From the NCBI GenBank assembly GCA_958415625.1, contig CATYZI010000049.1, positions 1-12,413 of the forward strand: 12,413 nucleotides of DNA. The letters run 5' to 3'. Shown here one piece after another: positions 6,000 to 12,413 of the stretch. The position numbers and the translations under genes are program-made. The first letter of the stretch is position 1. The number at the start of each line of letters is the position of its first letter. The notes beneath the pieces were generated by a model, which saw only the letters and a list, made by a program, of their open reading frames with translations, was not told the DNA's origin and searched no databases. Source of the DNA: an uncultured Collinsella sp. Its GTDB lineage: Bacteria > Actinomycetota > Coriobacteriia > Coriobacteriales > Coriobacteriaceae.

Positions 6000-6102
6000 T
6001 CGACCGTCCGAGCCACGGCACCTTGCCTTTCAATCGTTGGGCATGACCACCAGGTCTATGCCCTCCTCTTTCAAGGCAATCTGCCGCACCTCGAACGGTC
6101 GA
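6000..6102. repeat. 103-bp long imperfect palindrome between cysS and rlmB
   Basis: Three nested, nearly symmetric stems are readable. The outer arms 6001-6020 and 6082-6101 match at 16 of 20 positions plus one G-U, and T6000/A6102 adds a pair. The middle arms are TTGCCTT (6023-6029) with AAGGCAA (6073-6079). The apical arms are GGGCATGACC (6039-6048) with GGTC-t-ATGCCC (6053-6063) around the loop ACCA. Internal loops are 3x3, 2x2 and 9x9. The RNA of the disA operon would form one long rod here. No U-tract follows, so it is not an ordinary terminator. Confidence 0.75.
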
Positions 6103-6108
6103 CAAATA

Positions 6109-7575
6109 CTAGAGACTCTTAATACGAGTACCCGCGGCCGTATCTTCAATCGTCAGGCCCAGGTCCTTGAGCTGGTCGCGGATGGCGTCGGCCAGATCCC
6201 AGTTCTTGGCGGCACGGGCCTCGGCACGGGCCTCGAGAATCTTGGCAGCGGCCTCGTCCACGTCGTCACCCGTGTAGGCGACCAGGCCGGCGGCAACGCC
6301 CAGCAGGCCCAGCGGCAACTCGACCTTGGGCTCGGGGAGCTCGACGCCAAACGTATCGAGCAGCTCGACCAGCGTATCGGCAGCAGCAAGCGCAGCGGCC
6401 TTGTCGGCAGCGTCGCCCGCCTGCTCCAGGTACTGGTTGCACTCGGTCACAAAGCCAAAGACAGCACCCATGGCACCGGCAGTGTTAAAGTCGTCGTCCA
6501 TGCACTCCTTAAAGGCGGCACGGGCCTCGGCGGCCTTAGCGGCAAACGCCTCGGATGCTGCCTCATCGGCATCGGCCGTCGCATGGTTCGCGGCCCAGCG
6601 CAGGTTCTCGACCGTACCGGCAATGCGTGTGAGCGAGTTCTCGGCACCATCCAGACGCTCCCAGGAGAAGTCAAGCGGCGAGCGATAACTCGTCTGCAGC
6701 ATCAGCAGGCGCAGGGCCGCGGCAGAGTGCTGTTCGAGCACCTCGGCCAGCGTAAAGAAGTTTCCGAGCGACTTGGACATCTTCTCGCCGTCGACCAGCA
6801 GCATGCCCGTGTGCATCCAGGTGTTGGAGAAGCCCTGGTGCCAGGCGCAGGTGGCCTGAGCGCACTCGTTCTCGTGATGCGGGAAGGCAAGGTCGGAGCC
6901 GCCGCCGTGGATGTCGATCGGAGTGCCCAGGTAGCGATGCACCATGGCGGCGCACTCGGTGTGCCAACCGGGACGGCCTTCGCCCCAGGGGCTCGGCCAG
7001 CTGGGTTCGCCGGGCTTAGCGGCCTTCCACAGGGCAAAGTCGAGCGGATCGTTCTTGTCCTCGTTCTCCTCGATGCGCGCGCCAACCATAAGGTCGTCGA
7101 TGTTGCGGCCCGAGACCTGACCATAGTTGGGATCGCTGCGCACGGCAAAGTACACATCGCCGTTATCGGCTGCGTAAGCGTGGCCCTGCTCGATAAGCGT
7201 CTTGATCATGGCGATCATGGGGCCGATCTCCTTGGTGGCGCGGGGGCGCACATCGGGATCGAGCACGTTGGCGGCGCGCATGACGCCGATAAACTTGTCG
7301 GAGAACTCCGTCGCGACCTCGGCGGCCGTTCGGCCCTGCTCGTTGGCGCGCTTGATGATCTTGTCATCGACATCGGTGAGGTTCTGGGCGAACGTGACCT
7401 CGTAGCCGCTCGCGATGAGCCAGCGACGAATCACGTCAAAGCTGATGAACGTGCGGGCATTGCCGATGTGGATGTTGTCGTAGACCGTGGGGCCGCACAC
7501 GTACATGCGGACCTTGCCGGACTCGATGGGCTGGAACTCTTCCTTTTTATGGGTAGCGCTGTTGTAGATACGCAT
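6109..7575 (-). CDS. cysS: Cysteinyl-tRNA synthetase
   Basis: A class I aminoacyl-tRNA synthetase attaching cysteine to tRNA-Cys in the cytoplasm; 488 residues, normal length. The Rossmann signature is HIGN at 36-39 and the KMSKS loop is K265-M-S-K-S269. Zinc ligands are readable at C27, C208, H233 and E237, in line with the E. coli enzyme (C28, C209, H234, E238). The anticodon-binding C-terminal region runs from about 300 and ends in the usual IEDTAAGTRIKSL. The ATG follows the ispF stop by 3 nt with AAGGAG upstream, so it belongs to the disA operon. In B. subtilis cysS also lies downstream of disA-ispD-ispF, although gltX and cysE intervene there; they are absent here. Confidence 0.97.
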   Translation of the reverse strand: MRIYNSATHKKEEFQPIESGKVRMYVCGPTVYDNIHIGNARTFISFDVIRRWLIASGYEVTFAQNLTDVDDKIIKRANEQGRTAAEVATEFSDKFIGVMRAANVLDPDVRPRATKEIGPMIAMIKTLIEQGHAYAADNGDVYFAVRSDPNYGQVSGRNIDDLMVGARIEENEDKNDPLDFALWKAAKPGEPSWPSPWGEGRPGWHTECAAMVHRYLGTPIDIHGGGSDLAFPHHENECAQATCAWHQGFSNTWMHTGMLLVDGEKMSKSLGNFFTLAEVLEQHSAAALRLLMLQTSYRSPLDFSWERLDGAENSLTRIAGTVENLRWAANHATADADEAASEAFAAKAAEARAAFKECMDDDFNTAGAMGAVFGFVTECNQYLEQAGDAADKAAALAAADTLVELLDTFGVELPEPKVELPLGLLGVAAGLVAYTGDDVDEAAAKILEARAEARAAKNWDLADAIRDQLKDLGLTIEDTAAGTRIKSL

Positions 7576-7578
7576 TCG

Positions 7579-8073
7579 TTACTCCTTAACGGTTTTCTGT
7601 AGCAGGCAGACGGCCCAGGCACCGATTCCCTCGCCCTGGCCTTCCCAACCGAGCTTTTCGGTCGTAGTGGCGGCGACGCCCACGTTTTCGACGTCAACGC
7701 CCAGGGCATGGGCAAGGTTGGCGCGCATGGCATCGCGGTGCGGAGTGATCTTGGGTTGCTGACAGGCAATGGTGCAATCGGCATCGACAAACTCAAAGCC
7801 CAGCTCGCGCGCATAGTCCATCACGCGAGCGAGCAGCACCATCGAATCGGCACCCTCGTAGGCGGGATCGGTGTCGGGAAATAGCCTGCCGATGTCTCCC
7901 CCGCGGCAGGCGCCCAGAATGGCGTCGGCCAAGGCATGCGCGAGCACATCGGCATCCGAGTGGCCCAGCAGGCCGCGCTCGTAGGGAATGTCGACCCCGC
8001 CGATGATACATCGACGCCCCTCCACCAAACGGTGGACGTCGTAGCCGTGGCCAATGCGCAGGTTACTGAACAT
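7579..8073 (-). CDS. ispF: 2-C-methyl-D-erythritol 2,4-cyclodiphosphate synthase
   Basis: The MEP-pathway enzyme converting CDP-ME 2-phosphate to ME-2,4-cyclodiphosphate with release of CMP; 164 residues. The start at 8073 is preferred over an upstream start at 8106. It has GAGAGGA 8 nt upstream and gives the standard N-terminus, with GHGYDVHRL at 8-16. Zinc ligands are D12, H14 and H46. GHSDADV (37-43), FPDTD (65-69) and the C-terminal TTTEKLGWEGQGEGIGA, which binds the cytidine, are all present. The gene overlaps the end of ispD by 11 nt and precedes cysS by 3 nt. Fusion of ispD and ispF is known in some bacteria; here they are separate but overlapping. Confidence 0.97.
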   Translation of the reverse strand: MFSNLRIGHGYDVHRLVEGRRCIIGGVDIPYERGLLGHSDADVLAHALADAILGACRGGDIGRLFPDTDPAYEGADSMVLLARVMDYARELGFEFVDADCTIACQQPKITPHRDAMRANLAHALGVDVENVGVAATTTEKLGWEGQGEGIGAWAVCLLQKTVKE

Positions 8074-8791
8074 GGGGAAGGTCCTCTCCCTCGGCCATGC
8101 GGCCAAGCAGAATCGCGGTTACGGGACGCAGGTCCTCGGGCACCGTCACCTTAAGGTTATCGCGCGGGCTCTGGACACAGCGGACGCGGGCGCCCATGCG
8201 CTCGACCAGCGAAGAATCGTCGGTCCCGATAAAGCCCTCGGTGATAGCTGCGGTGTGGGCGCGCTTCATGGCGTCGACGCTAAAGATCTGCGGCGTCTGC
8301 GCGGCCCAGTAGAGCTCGCGCGGCGGCGTCTCGACGATATTGTCGCCGTCGACGATCTTGAGCGTGTCGATCGCGGGCTGGCCGCACACGACGCCGTCGA
8401 GCGAGCGGTCGCCCACAAGCACGTCGATCGCATGATCGATGGCCTCGGTCGTGATGAGCGGACGGGCGCCGTCGTGGATGGCGACATATTCGAAACCCGC
8501 CGGTACCGCATGCACGCCGGCACGGGTGGAGTCCTGGCGGGTATCGCCGGCATCGGCAAAACTGATGGGCGTGTCATAGTCAAACGGGTCGATGGCCAGG
8601 CGGCGCATCTCGGCACGGCGCTCGGCAGGGCACACCACCACGATGTGGCCGACCTTGTCGCTACGATCGAACGCGCGGATGGACCAGCTCATAAGCGGAC
8701 GACCCGCTACATTGACGAGCTGCTTGCCACCGGGATTACCAAAGCGCTGGCCGCTGCCACCGGCAACGACCACGGCGCATACGGGCGCCAT
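8063..8791 (-). CDS. ispD: 2-C-methyl-D-erythritol 4-phosphate cytidylyltransferase
   Basis: The MEP-pathway enzyme joining CTP and MEP to give CDP-ME; 242 residues. The nucleotide-binding loop VVAGGSGQRFGNPGGKQ (8-24) carries the catalytic Lys K23. Other conserved points are RQDST (85-89), AIHDGARPL (104-112, D107 for MEP/CTP binding), AAQTPQIF (163-170), TDDSSLVE (190-197) and NLKVTVPEDL (212-221) with K214. The start codon shares one base with the disA stop (TAATG), a classic translational-coupling junction. The substrate for IspF is made from the product of this enzyme after phosphorylation by IspE, which is not in the window. Confidence 0.96.
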   Translation of the reverse strand: MAPVCAVVVAGGSGQRFGNPGGKQLVNVAGRPLMSWSIRAFDRSDKVGHIVVVCPAERRAEMRRLAIDPFDYDTPISFADAGDTRQDSTRAGVHAVPAGFEYVAIHDGARPLITTEAIDHAIDVLVGDRSLDGVVCGQPAIDTLKIVDGDNIVETPPRELYWAAQTPQIFSVDAMKRAHTAAITEGFIGTDDSSLVERMGARVRCVQSPRDNLKVTVPEDLRPVTAILLGRMAEGEDLPHVQ

Positions 8792-9858
8792 TATGCGTTC
8801 CCCTGTTTGGTGCCCTTCATGCGGTACAGGGAGTCCGCAAGAATGGCAGGGTTGTTAACGCCAAAGTCGCCCAGGCGCTCCGGATCCTCGCTGATGTCGT
8901 CCATGAGCTCCTGCAGCGATCCATACTCGTCGACGATTTTCTCGGCCACGCCGTCGCGCACGACGGACACGCGCGAAAGCGTGCGCAGGCCCAGCGGTGT
9001 CATGACGGAGTCCTCGTCCAGGTCGTCGTAACCCAGAACCGCCGCCACATGCTGCGGGTCGGACAAGTCCTTGGGCGTCATACGGCTCAGGTTGGCGCGG
9101 ATCTTTTCGGCATTGGCCTCGGAAGAATCGCTCGCGTAGTCGCGAATCATCAGGTCGTACTCGGTATCCATGCTGGAGCCGGCGAGCTGCTCGAGCTGCA
9201 TCTGCACGAGCTTGCCCTGGTTGCCCAACTTGACAATGCAATCCTTAAGCTCAGTCTTTGCCTGCTGCATGATCTCGAAACTCGAGAAAATGCCGGTGAT
9301 GTCGGCGAGCGTAACGTAGTCGTCGAGCTCGAGGGCCGTCAGGCGCAGCAGGGAGCGATCGAGCGACTGACGGGTAGTCTGGAGCGTGGCGACGAGCTGG
9401 TTGACCGAGCTCATGATGGTGGTGACGGGCTGGATCTCGTAGCTCTTGCCGTGGACGTACACGTTGACGACGGCACGACGAGCCGAAACCGAGATCACGA
9501 TGGCGTCGGTGAGCACCGACATGCGAGCGGCAGTACGGTGACGCATGCCCGTTTCACTCGTGGCGAGCGAGGGATCGGGATTGAGGTGGAAGTTGGCGCG
9601 CAGGATCTGGGTGAGGTCGCCATCGATGACGATGGCACCGTCCATCTTGGAAAGCTCGAACAGGCGGTTCGAGGTAAACGAAATGTTGAGCGGGAAGCCG
9701 TCGTTACCGGCAGCGAGTACGTTTTCGGTGTCGCCGACGCAAATAAGAGCGCCCAGGTGACCAGCAATGATCATGTCGAGGGCGGTGCGGATCGGCTGGC
9801 CGGGGGCAGTCAGGCGAATAGCCTGTTCCATACGCTTTTGCAGCTCGTTCTTATCCAA
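8791..9858 (-). CDS. disA: Diadenylate cyclase DisA (c-di-AMP synthase, DNA-integrity scanner)
   Basis: It condenses two ATP to cyclic di-AMP and, in Bacillus, scans DNA for branched structures; 355 residues, family length. The N-terminal DAC domain holds the catalytic D73-G-A and R106-H-R108 motifs, close to their places in Thermotoga DisA. A helical linker covers about 145-280, and the C-terminal HhH DNA-binding domain lies at about 285-345 (LGLRTLSRVSVVRDGVAEKIVDEYGSL region). The start is a TTG at 9856-9858, with GGGAG 7 nt upstream; the in-frame upstream stop TAG leaves no ATG alternative, and the next in-frame ATG (9831) has a poor ribosome binding site. It is the first gene of the minus-strand operon and lies back-to-back with mntP. 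radA, its usual Bacillus neighbour, is not present. Confidence 0.95.
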   Translation of the reverse strand: MDKNELQKRMEQAIRLTAPGQPIRTALDMIIAGHLGALICVGDTENVLAAGNDGFPLNISFTSNRLFELSKMDGAIVIDGDLTQILRANFHLNPDPSLATSETGMRHRTAARMSVLTDAIVISVSARRAVVNVYVHGKSYEIQPVTTIMSSVNQLVATLQTTRQSLDRSLLRLTALELDDYVTLADITGIFSSFEIMQQAKTELKDCIVKLGNQGKLVQMQLEQLAGSSMDTEYDLMIRDYASDSSEANAEKIRANLSRMTPKDLSDPQHVAAVLGYDDLDEDSVMTPLGLRTLSRVSVVRDGVAEKIVDEYGSLQELMDDISEDPERLGDFGVNNPAILADSLYRMKGTKQGNA

Positions 9859-9945
9859 GGCATCGCTCCCATCGTATACGCTCCATAAACGCTAAATAGT
9901 TTCTCACGGTTTGCCCCCGCAGCGCTTGCGAAATCCGATGCTTAC

Positions 9946-9975
9946 AGAATGAGCGAACACCGCTGGGGTAGTCAA
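9946..9975 (-). promoter_or_regulatory. Candidate promoter of the disA operon
   Basis: On the minus strand TTGACT (9970-9975) is followed after 18 bp by CATTCT (9946-9951). The -35 is good and the -10 is weak. This would give a leader of roughly 80-90 nt before the TTG start of disA. It is the best match in the divergent gap. Confidence 0.4.
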
Positions 9976-10005
9976 AAGAGCCCCAACCCAAATGAGCTGC
10001 TTATG

Positions 10006-10014
10006 TGGTAGCAT
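10006..10014 (+). promoter_or_regulatory. Extended -10 promoter of mntP
   Basis: TGGTAGCAT (10006-10014) fits the extended -10 form TGnTAnnnT. No -35 is visible, as is common for this type. The predicted transcription start near 10020-10021 is immediately before the first paired base of the riboswitch P1 stem (10022). Confidence 0.5.
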
Positions 10015-10021
10015 CGGGATT

Positions 10022-10133
10022 CACATGAATGAGGGAGTAGTCGCGTGACCGGGTTCGCCTCCGGTGGCGCGGTAAGTCAACACACTGGCCGATGCGGCCT
10101 GGCTTGCCTTAATGAACGAGACTCGTGGCTGTG
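10022..10133 (+). promoter_or_regulatory. Manganese riboswitch (yybP-ykoY family) controlling mntP
   Basis: An Mn2+-sensing aptamer upstream of a manganese exporter. The family's conserved loop reads GGGAGTAG at 10033-10040. A second hairpin, ACCGG (10027 onward, about 10047-10051) with CCGGT, and a GCCTGG segment (10097-10102) follow. The closing P1 helix is CACA (10022-10025) plus ATGAG (10029-10033), pairing with CTCGT (10122-10126) plus TGTG (10130-10133). The 3' side of P1 is also the 5' arm of the terminator (10120-10137), so the two folds exclude each other. Bound Mn2+ should stabilise P1, prevent termination and switch mntP on, as known for this family. Confidence 0.85.
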
Positions 10134-10163
10134 CGCGCAACGCGTACGCCACGGGTCTTTTTT
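10120..10163 (+). terminator. Riboswitch-controlled intrinsic terminator
   Basis: The stem joins GACTCGTGGC (10120-10129) with GCCACGGGTC (10148-10157) and GTGCGCG (10131-10137) with CGCGTAC (10141-10147). That is 17 pairs with a single bulged T and a CAA loop, followed by six T. It lies between the aptamer and the mntP start and is the expression platform of the riboswitch. Confidence 0.9.
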
Positions 10164-10216
10164 GTTACTCCCCCAAGAGGTACACGCGGGCCCGCCCGCA
10201 GAGAGGGAGTCAGACT

Positions 10217-10795
10217 ATGGGACTCGCAGAGCTCGTGCTGCTCGCCGTTGGCCTTTCGATGGACGCCTTTGCCGTATCCATCTGCAAGGGCCTTGGCATG
10301 AAGAAGATCGACCTTAAAGTCGCCGCGGTGCTCGGCCTGTTCTTTGGCGGCTTTCAGGCCGGCATGCCCGTAATCGGATGGGCGCTTGGCAGTCAATTCA
10401 TGGGCATCATCGGACCCATCGACCATTGGATCGCCTTTATCCTTTTGGCCTTTATCGGCGGCAAAATGCTGTGGGAAGCCTTTACCGAGGACGAGAATGA
10501 AGGCGACGGCAAGGATGCCGAAAAGATTGACCTGGGCGAGTACCTGATCCTCGCCATCGCCACCTCAATCGACGCCCTAGCCGTAGGCATCTCATTTGCG
10601 GCGCTCTCGGTTGACATCGTTCCCGCTGTATCGCTTATCGGCGTCACAACGTTTATCTTCTCCATCGCCGGCGTAGCGATCGGCCACACCTTTGGCGCGC
10701 GCTACGAAAAACCTGCCACCATCGTGGGCGGCATCGTGCTCATCCTCATCGGGCTTAAGATCTTGCTTGAGCATCTGGGGATTTTGGCGCTGTAA
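10217..10795 (+). CDS. mntP: Manganese efflux pump MntP
   Basis: An inner-membrane Mn2+ exporter of the MntP (YebN, formerly DUF204) family; 192 residues, the family length. It is built from two related halves of three membrane segments. Each half carries the conserved membrane Asp motif: D16 in LSMDAFAVS and D119 in TSIDALAVG, near the metal path. An acidic loop at about 90-105 (TEDENEGDGKDAE) joins the halves on one membrane side. The ATG at 10217 has GAGAGGGAG 7 nt upstream. The reading frame extends 35 codons further up, but those cover the riboswitch terminator. Expression is controlled by the Mn2+ riboswitch. No other gene follows in the same direction, so it is monocistronic. Confidence 0.95.
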   Translation: MGLAELVLLAVGLSMDAFAVSICKGLGMKKIDLKVAAVLGLFFGGFQAGMPVIGWALGSQFMGIIGPIDHWIAFILLAFIGGKMLWEAFTEDENEGDGKDAEKIDLGEYLILAIATSIDALAVGISFAALSVDIVPAVSLIGVTTFIFSIAGVAIGHTFGARYEKPATIVGGIVLILIGLKILLEHLGILAL

Positions 10796-10833
10796 CGCCA
10801 AACGCAATCGCTCAAAACTCAACGCCAGTAGCA

Positions 10834-11256
10834 TCACGAATAGTCCCCGCCCAACGGGGTTCTCCCCTCCGCAGGCGTTTCGAAACCCGCCCCCATCCCG
10901 GATTCCCACGCAGCGGCCGCGTTCACCGCCGACACGGGGACCCCTAGCTCCCCCGCGACGCGGCAGACCCTCGGCTGCCCCTCGTAAAGGATGCAGAAGA
11001 CGCGCTCGAGGTCCGACGGTTCGACCAGGCTGCACCGGCAGTCCGCGTACAGCGCGCAGCCCCTCCCGCGCGGGTCGCCGCCCGAGCCCTCATCCGGCTC
11101 GTGATGGCGCACCTCGACCCAAAGGCCCTCCGACACGTCATCGAACCCGAAATCGAGCTCCGCCTGGACGCTCTCGCCGAACGCATCGCCCAGGACGAGC
11201 TCCGGCACCTTCGTCATACGGCCGTCCAGCCACTCAATCTCTATCATCGTACGCAT
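10834..11256 (-). CDS. Hypothetical small acidic protein with Cys cluster and HTH-like segment
   Basis: I do not recognise this family. The ATG at 11256 (140 residues) is preferred over a GTG at 11277 because GGAAGAGG lies 8 nt before it. The N-terminal third (IEIEWLDGRMTKVPELVLG...) looks like a small beta-rich domain. A loop rich in Gly, Asp and Arg (52-66) precedes C67-ALYAD-C73-R-C75, with further Cys at 88 and 98; a metal site is possible but unproven. Residues about 97-117 (VCRVAGELGVPVSAVNAAAA) resemble a helix-turn-helix. The tail is Gly-rich. GC is high, unlike the AT-richer gene to its right. It converges with mntP, 38 bp apart, and has no visible partner gene. It could be a lineage-specific regulator. 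Confidence 0.55.
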   Translation of the reverse strand: MRTMIEIEWLDGRMTKVPELVLGDAFGESVQAELDFGFDDVSEGLWVEVRHHEPDEGSGGDPRGRGCALYADCRCSLVEPSDLERVFCILYEGQPRVCRVAGELGVPVSAVNAAAAWESGMGAGFETPAEGRTPLGGDYS

Positions 11257-11750
11257 GGTGCAAGCCTCTTCCGGCACGGGATTGTCAGCTCAAACCGACC
11301 CTTACCCATACGGACGAACATAGCTCGCCAGGGGAAGCCCCTGAAGGCCGTGCGCCACAACATGAGGCCGAATCCGCCCCCGGCTGGACAGGCCAACAAC
11401 GAAGGAGCACACGGAACCGGCGCGGCGTTACAACCGTCCCGGCAAGCGTGTCACTTGGTCAAGTCATGATGCCGACAAACCCGGAAATGCTCCAACGGAG
11501 CGCCGAACGAGCGTAACAATATAAAGCCGTGCAACACGCGTTGGACGACCAGAACATCCCAAACAAAGGCCTGTCGGTCCCACCTTCAAGCCCAATAGCA
11601 AAATGTGCATCAGCGGAATTGCAGCGATACAAGTCTCAACCATCACACCGCAGCGCGCCTAGTCCCACTCATCCTACTGCAAATGTCCCAGAACGAGAAA
11701 ACGACCAGCTTAACATGCCAACCTTTATATCCGCACGCGCGTAATTCAAC
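11257..11750. other. Intergenic region with no convincing gene
   Basis: About 490 bp with only short overlapping reading frames in several directions, none with a good ribosome binding site or recognisable family. A small perfect hairpin, CAGGGG-AAG-CCCCTG (11329-11343), has no T-tract on either strand. I see no tRNA, tmRNA or repeat array here. It might hold a decayed gene or an unrecognised RNA. Confidence 0.5.
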
Positions 11751-12377
11751 TCATAAGGACCGGTTATCCCTTACCTGTGACACAATCTCAAACGCACAGA
11801 ACAGAATCATCAGTCCAATCATCGCATAAGAGGCAGCCGAACCTTCAAACACTATTCCACAAAGAACAATCTCCGCGCCGCCAATAAGAACTGTTATCAG
11901 GCGCTCTGCCTTTTTGCTCTCGCCGCTCGCATAAAAAGGCGGCAAAGCGCACAAGATCACATATAGCCCGGGAAGGGAATACAGGATCGATAGTCCAAGC
12001 CCCCCATCAACCGCAGTGTTTTGCGTAAGAATCAACTGAACCCAAACGGCAATTATCACTGAGCAGGTTGTCGATAAAAGAAGGCTAGAAATATAGCACG
12101 CAAGAAAGTCCCGTCGCATTCGAACAGAGAAATCCGCGAACTCTCTTCGCCGCGTGGAAACAATAAGGTACACAGAAATTGCAATAGAACCAATCAGAGA
12201 AAACAGCGGAACAACCAGCAATTCAAGCTTATTACCCCATCGATCAACCACACCCCCACTCCAATGAGCGGGAATTGTATCAGGGAGGGCTGACCAAGCC
12301 GCCCATAGAATCAGAAATGGAAGAATAGAGAGGATGAAAGATGATAACACTGCAGTAATTTTTTTCGAGGCTCTCAT
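11751..12377 (-). CDS. DUF1648-domain integral membrane protein
   Basis: A membrane protein of 208 residues from the ATG at 12377. It has a short basic N-terminus (MRASKK), a first membrane segment at about 7-30, then the DUF1648 hallmark LPDTIPAHWSGGVVDRWGNK (31-50) on the outer face. About five more hydrophobic segments follow (near 52-72, 94-117, 125-147, 158-175 and 178-197), with Arg-rich loops between. DUF1648 is found in SdpI-type immunity and signalling proteins, but the C-terminal SdpI domain is not evident, so immunity is only a possibility. AAGGAG lies 11 nt before the ATG; a GTG at 12404 would add nine residues. Another minus-strand gene may end just upstream, beyond the window. 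Codon use is AT-richer than in the disA cluster. Function is unknown. Confidence 0.7.
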   Translation of the reverse strand: MRASKKITAVLSSFILSILPFLILWAAWSALPDTIPAHWSGGVVDRWGNKLELLVVPLFSLIGSIAISVYLIVSTRRREFADFSVRMRRDFLACYISSLLLSTTCSVIIAVWVQLILTQNTAVDGGLGLSILYSLPGLYVILCALPPFYASGESKKAERLITVLIGGAEIVLCGIVFEGSAASYAMIGLMILFCAFEIVSQVRDNRSL

Positions 12378-12413
12378 CGATTCCGCATCTCCTTGTGCGC
12401 TCACATTCCACTC

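Noticed and set aside
6030..6108. Possible small protein between cysS and rlmB (minus-strand frame reading EVRQIALKEEGIDLVVMPND before a TGA)
   Set aside because: It looks protein-like but lies within the long palindrome, which explains the sequence pattern better, and it has no good start.
4787..9888. Long plus-strand open frames opposite rlmB, cysS, ispD and disA (for example 6037-7602 and 4787-5989)
   Set aside because: They are antisense shadows of high-GC genes; the minus-strand frames carry complete catalytic motifs, while the plus-strand translations are low-complexity and match no family.
10112..10216. N-terminal 35-codon extension of mntP
   Set aside because: These codons cover the riboswitch terminator; the ATG at 10217 has a strong ribosome binding site and gives the standard MntP N-terminus.
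10783..10802. TTTGGCG/CGCCAAA hairpin over the mntP stop codon as terminator
   Set aside because: A 7-bp stem with a 6-nt loop is present, but no T-tract follows on either strand.
11464..11646. 60-codon minus-strand frame in the right intergenic region
   Set aside because: No ribosome binding site, no recognisable motif and no conserved context; length is within chance expectation.

Overview
The window looks like chromosomal DNA of a gut actinobacterium of the class Coriobacteriia, most likely Collinsella or a close relative. This is an inference from three things: moderately high GC in the conserved genes, the gene content, and a disA-ispD-ispF-cysS-rlmB-rae1 cluster in the style of Bacillus/Actinobacteria. 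No marker gene here proves the genus.

Layout. (1) Positions 1-3670 hold a phospho-beta-glycoside locus of lower GC than the core genes. An RpiR-family regulator on the minus strand, cut by an in-frame stop, diverges from a two-gene plus-strand operon: a LacG-like GH1 6-phospho-beta-glycosidase and a glucose-superfamily PTS EIIBC permease with no EIIA domain. The operon ends at a strong intrinsic terminator. (2) Positions 3671-4363 form a repeat-rich stretch. It holds two 45-nt hairpin units, a duplicated 11-bp motif, a tRNA-Thr(UGU) gene with its own promoter and terminator, an array of GTTCGT palindromes, and an exact 28-bp copy of the anticodon-to-T-arm part of the tRNA. (3) Positions 4364-9858 are a minus-strand housekeeping operon read from disA (c-di-AMP synthase, TTG start) through ispD and ispF (MEP isoprenoid pathway), cysS, rlmB and a Rae1/YacP-type NYN nuclease. 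Most junctions overlap or are 3 nt apart. The exception is cysS-rlmB, where a 103-bp long palindrome lies. (4) Positions 10006-10795 hold mntP (Mn2+ exporter), transcribed away from disA and preceded by a yybP-ykoY manganese riboswitch with a readable antiterminator/terminator switch. (5) From 10834 to the end are an unrecognised Cys-containing small protein, about 500 bp with no convincing gene, and a DUF1648 membrane protein at the right edge.

How the parts work together. The left locus should import and phosphorylate a beta-glycoside, then hydrolyse it inside the cell under RpiR control. The central operon couples c-di-AMP signalling, isoprenoid precursors, Cys-tRNA charging, 23S rRNA methylation and ribosome-associated mRNA decay. 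mntP protects against Mn2+ excess. I see no complete mobile element, CRISPR array or rRNA. The points most worth checking are the cysS-rlmB palindrome, the paired hairpin units at 3823-3947, the tRNA-Thr fragment duplication with its adjacent motif array, and the interrupted regulator.
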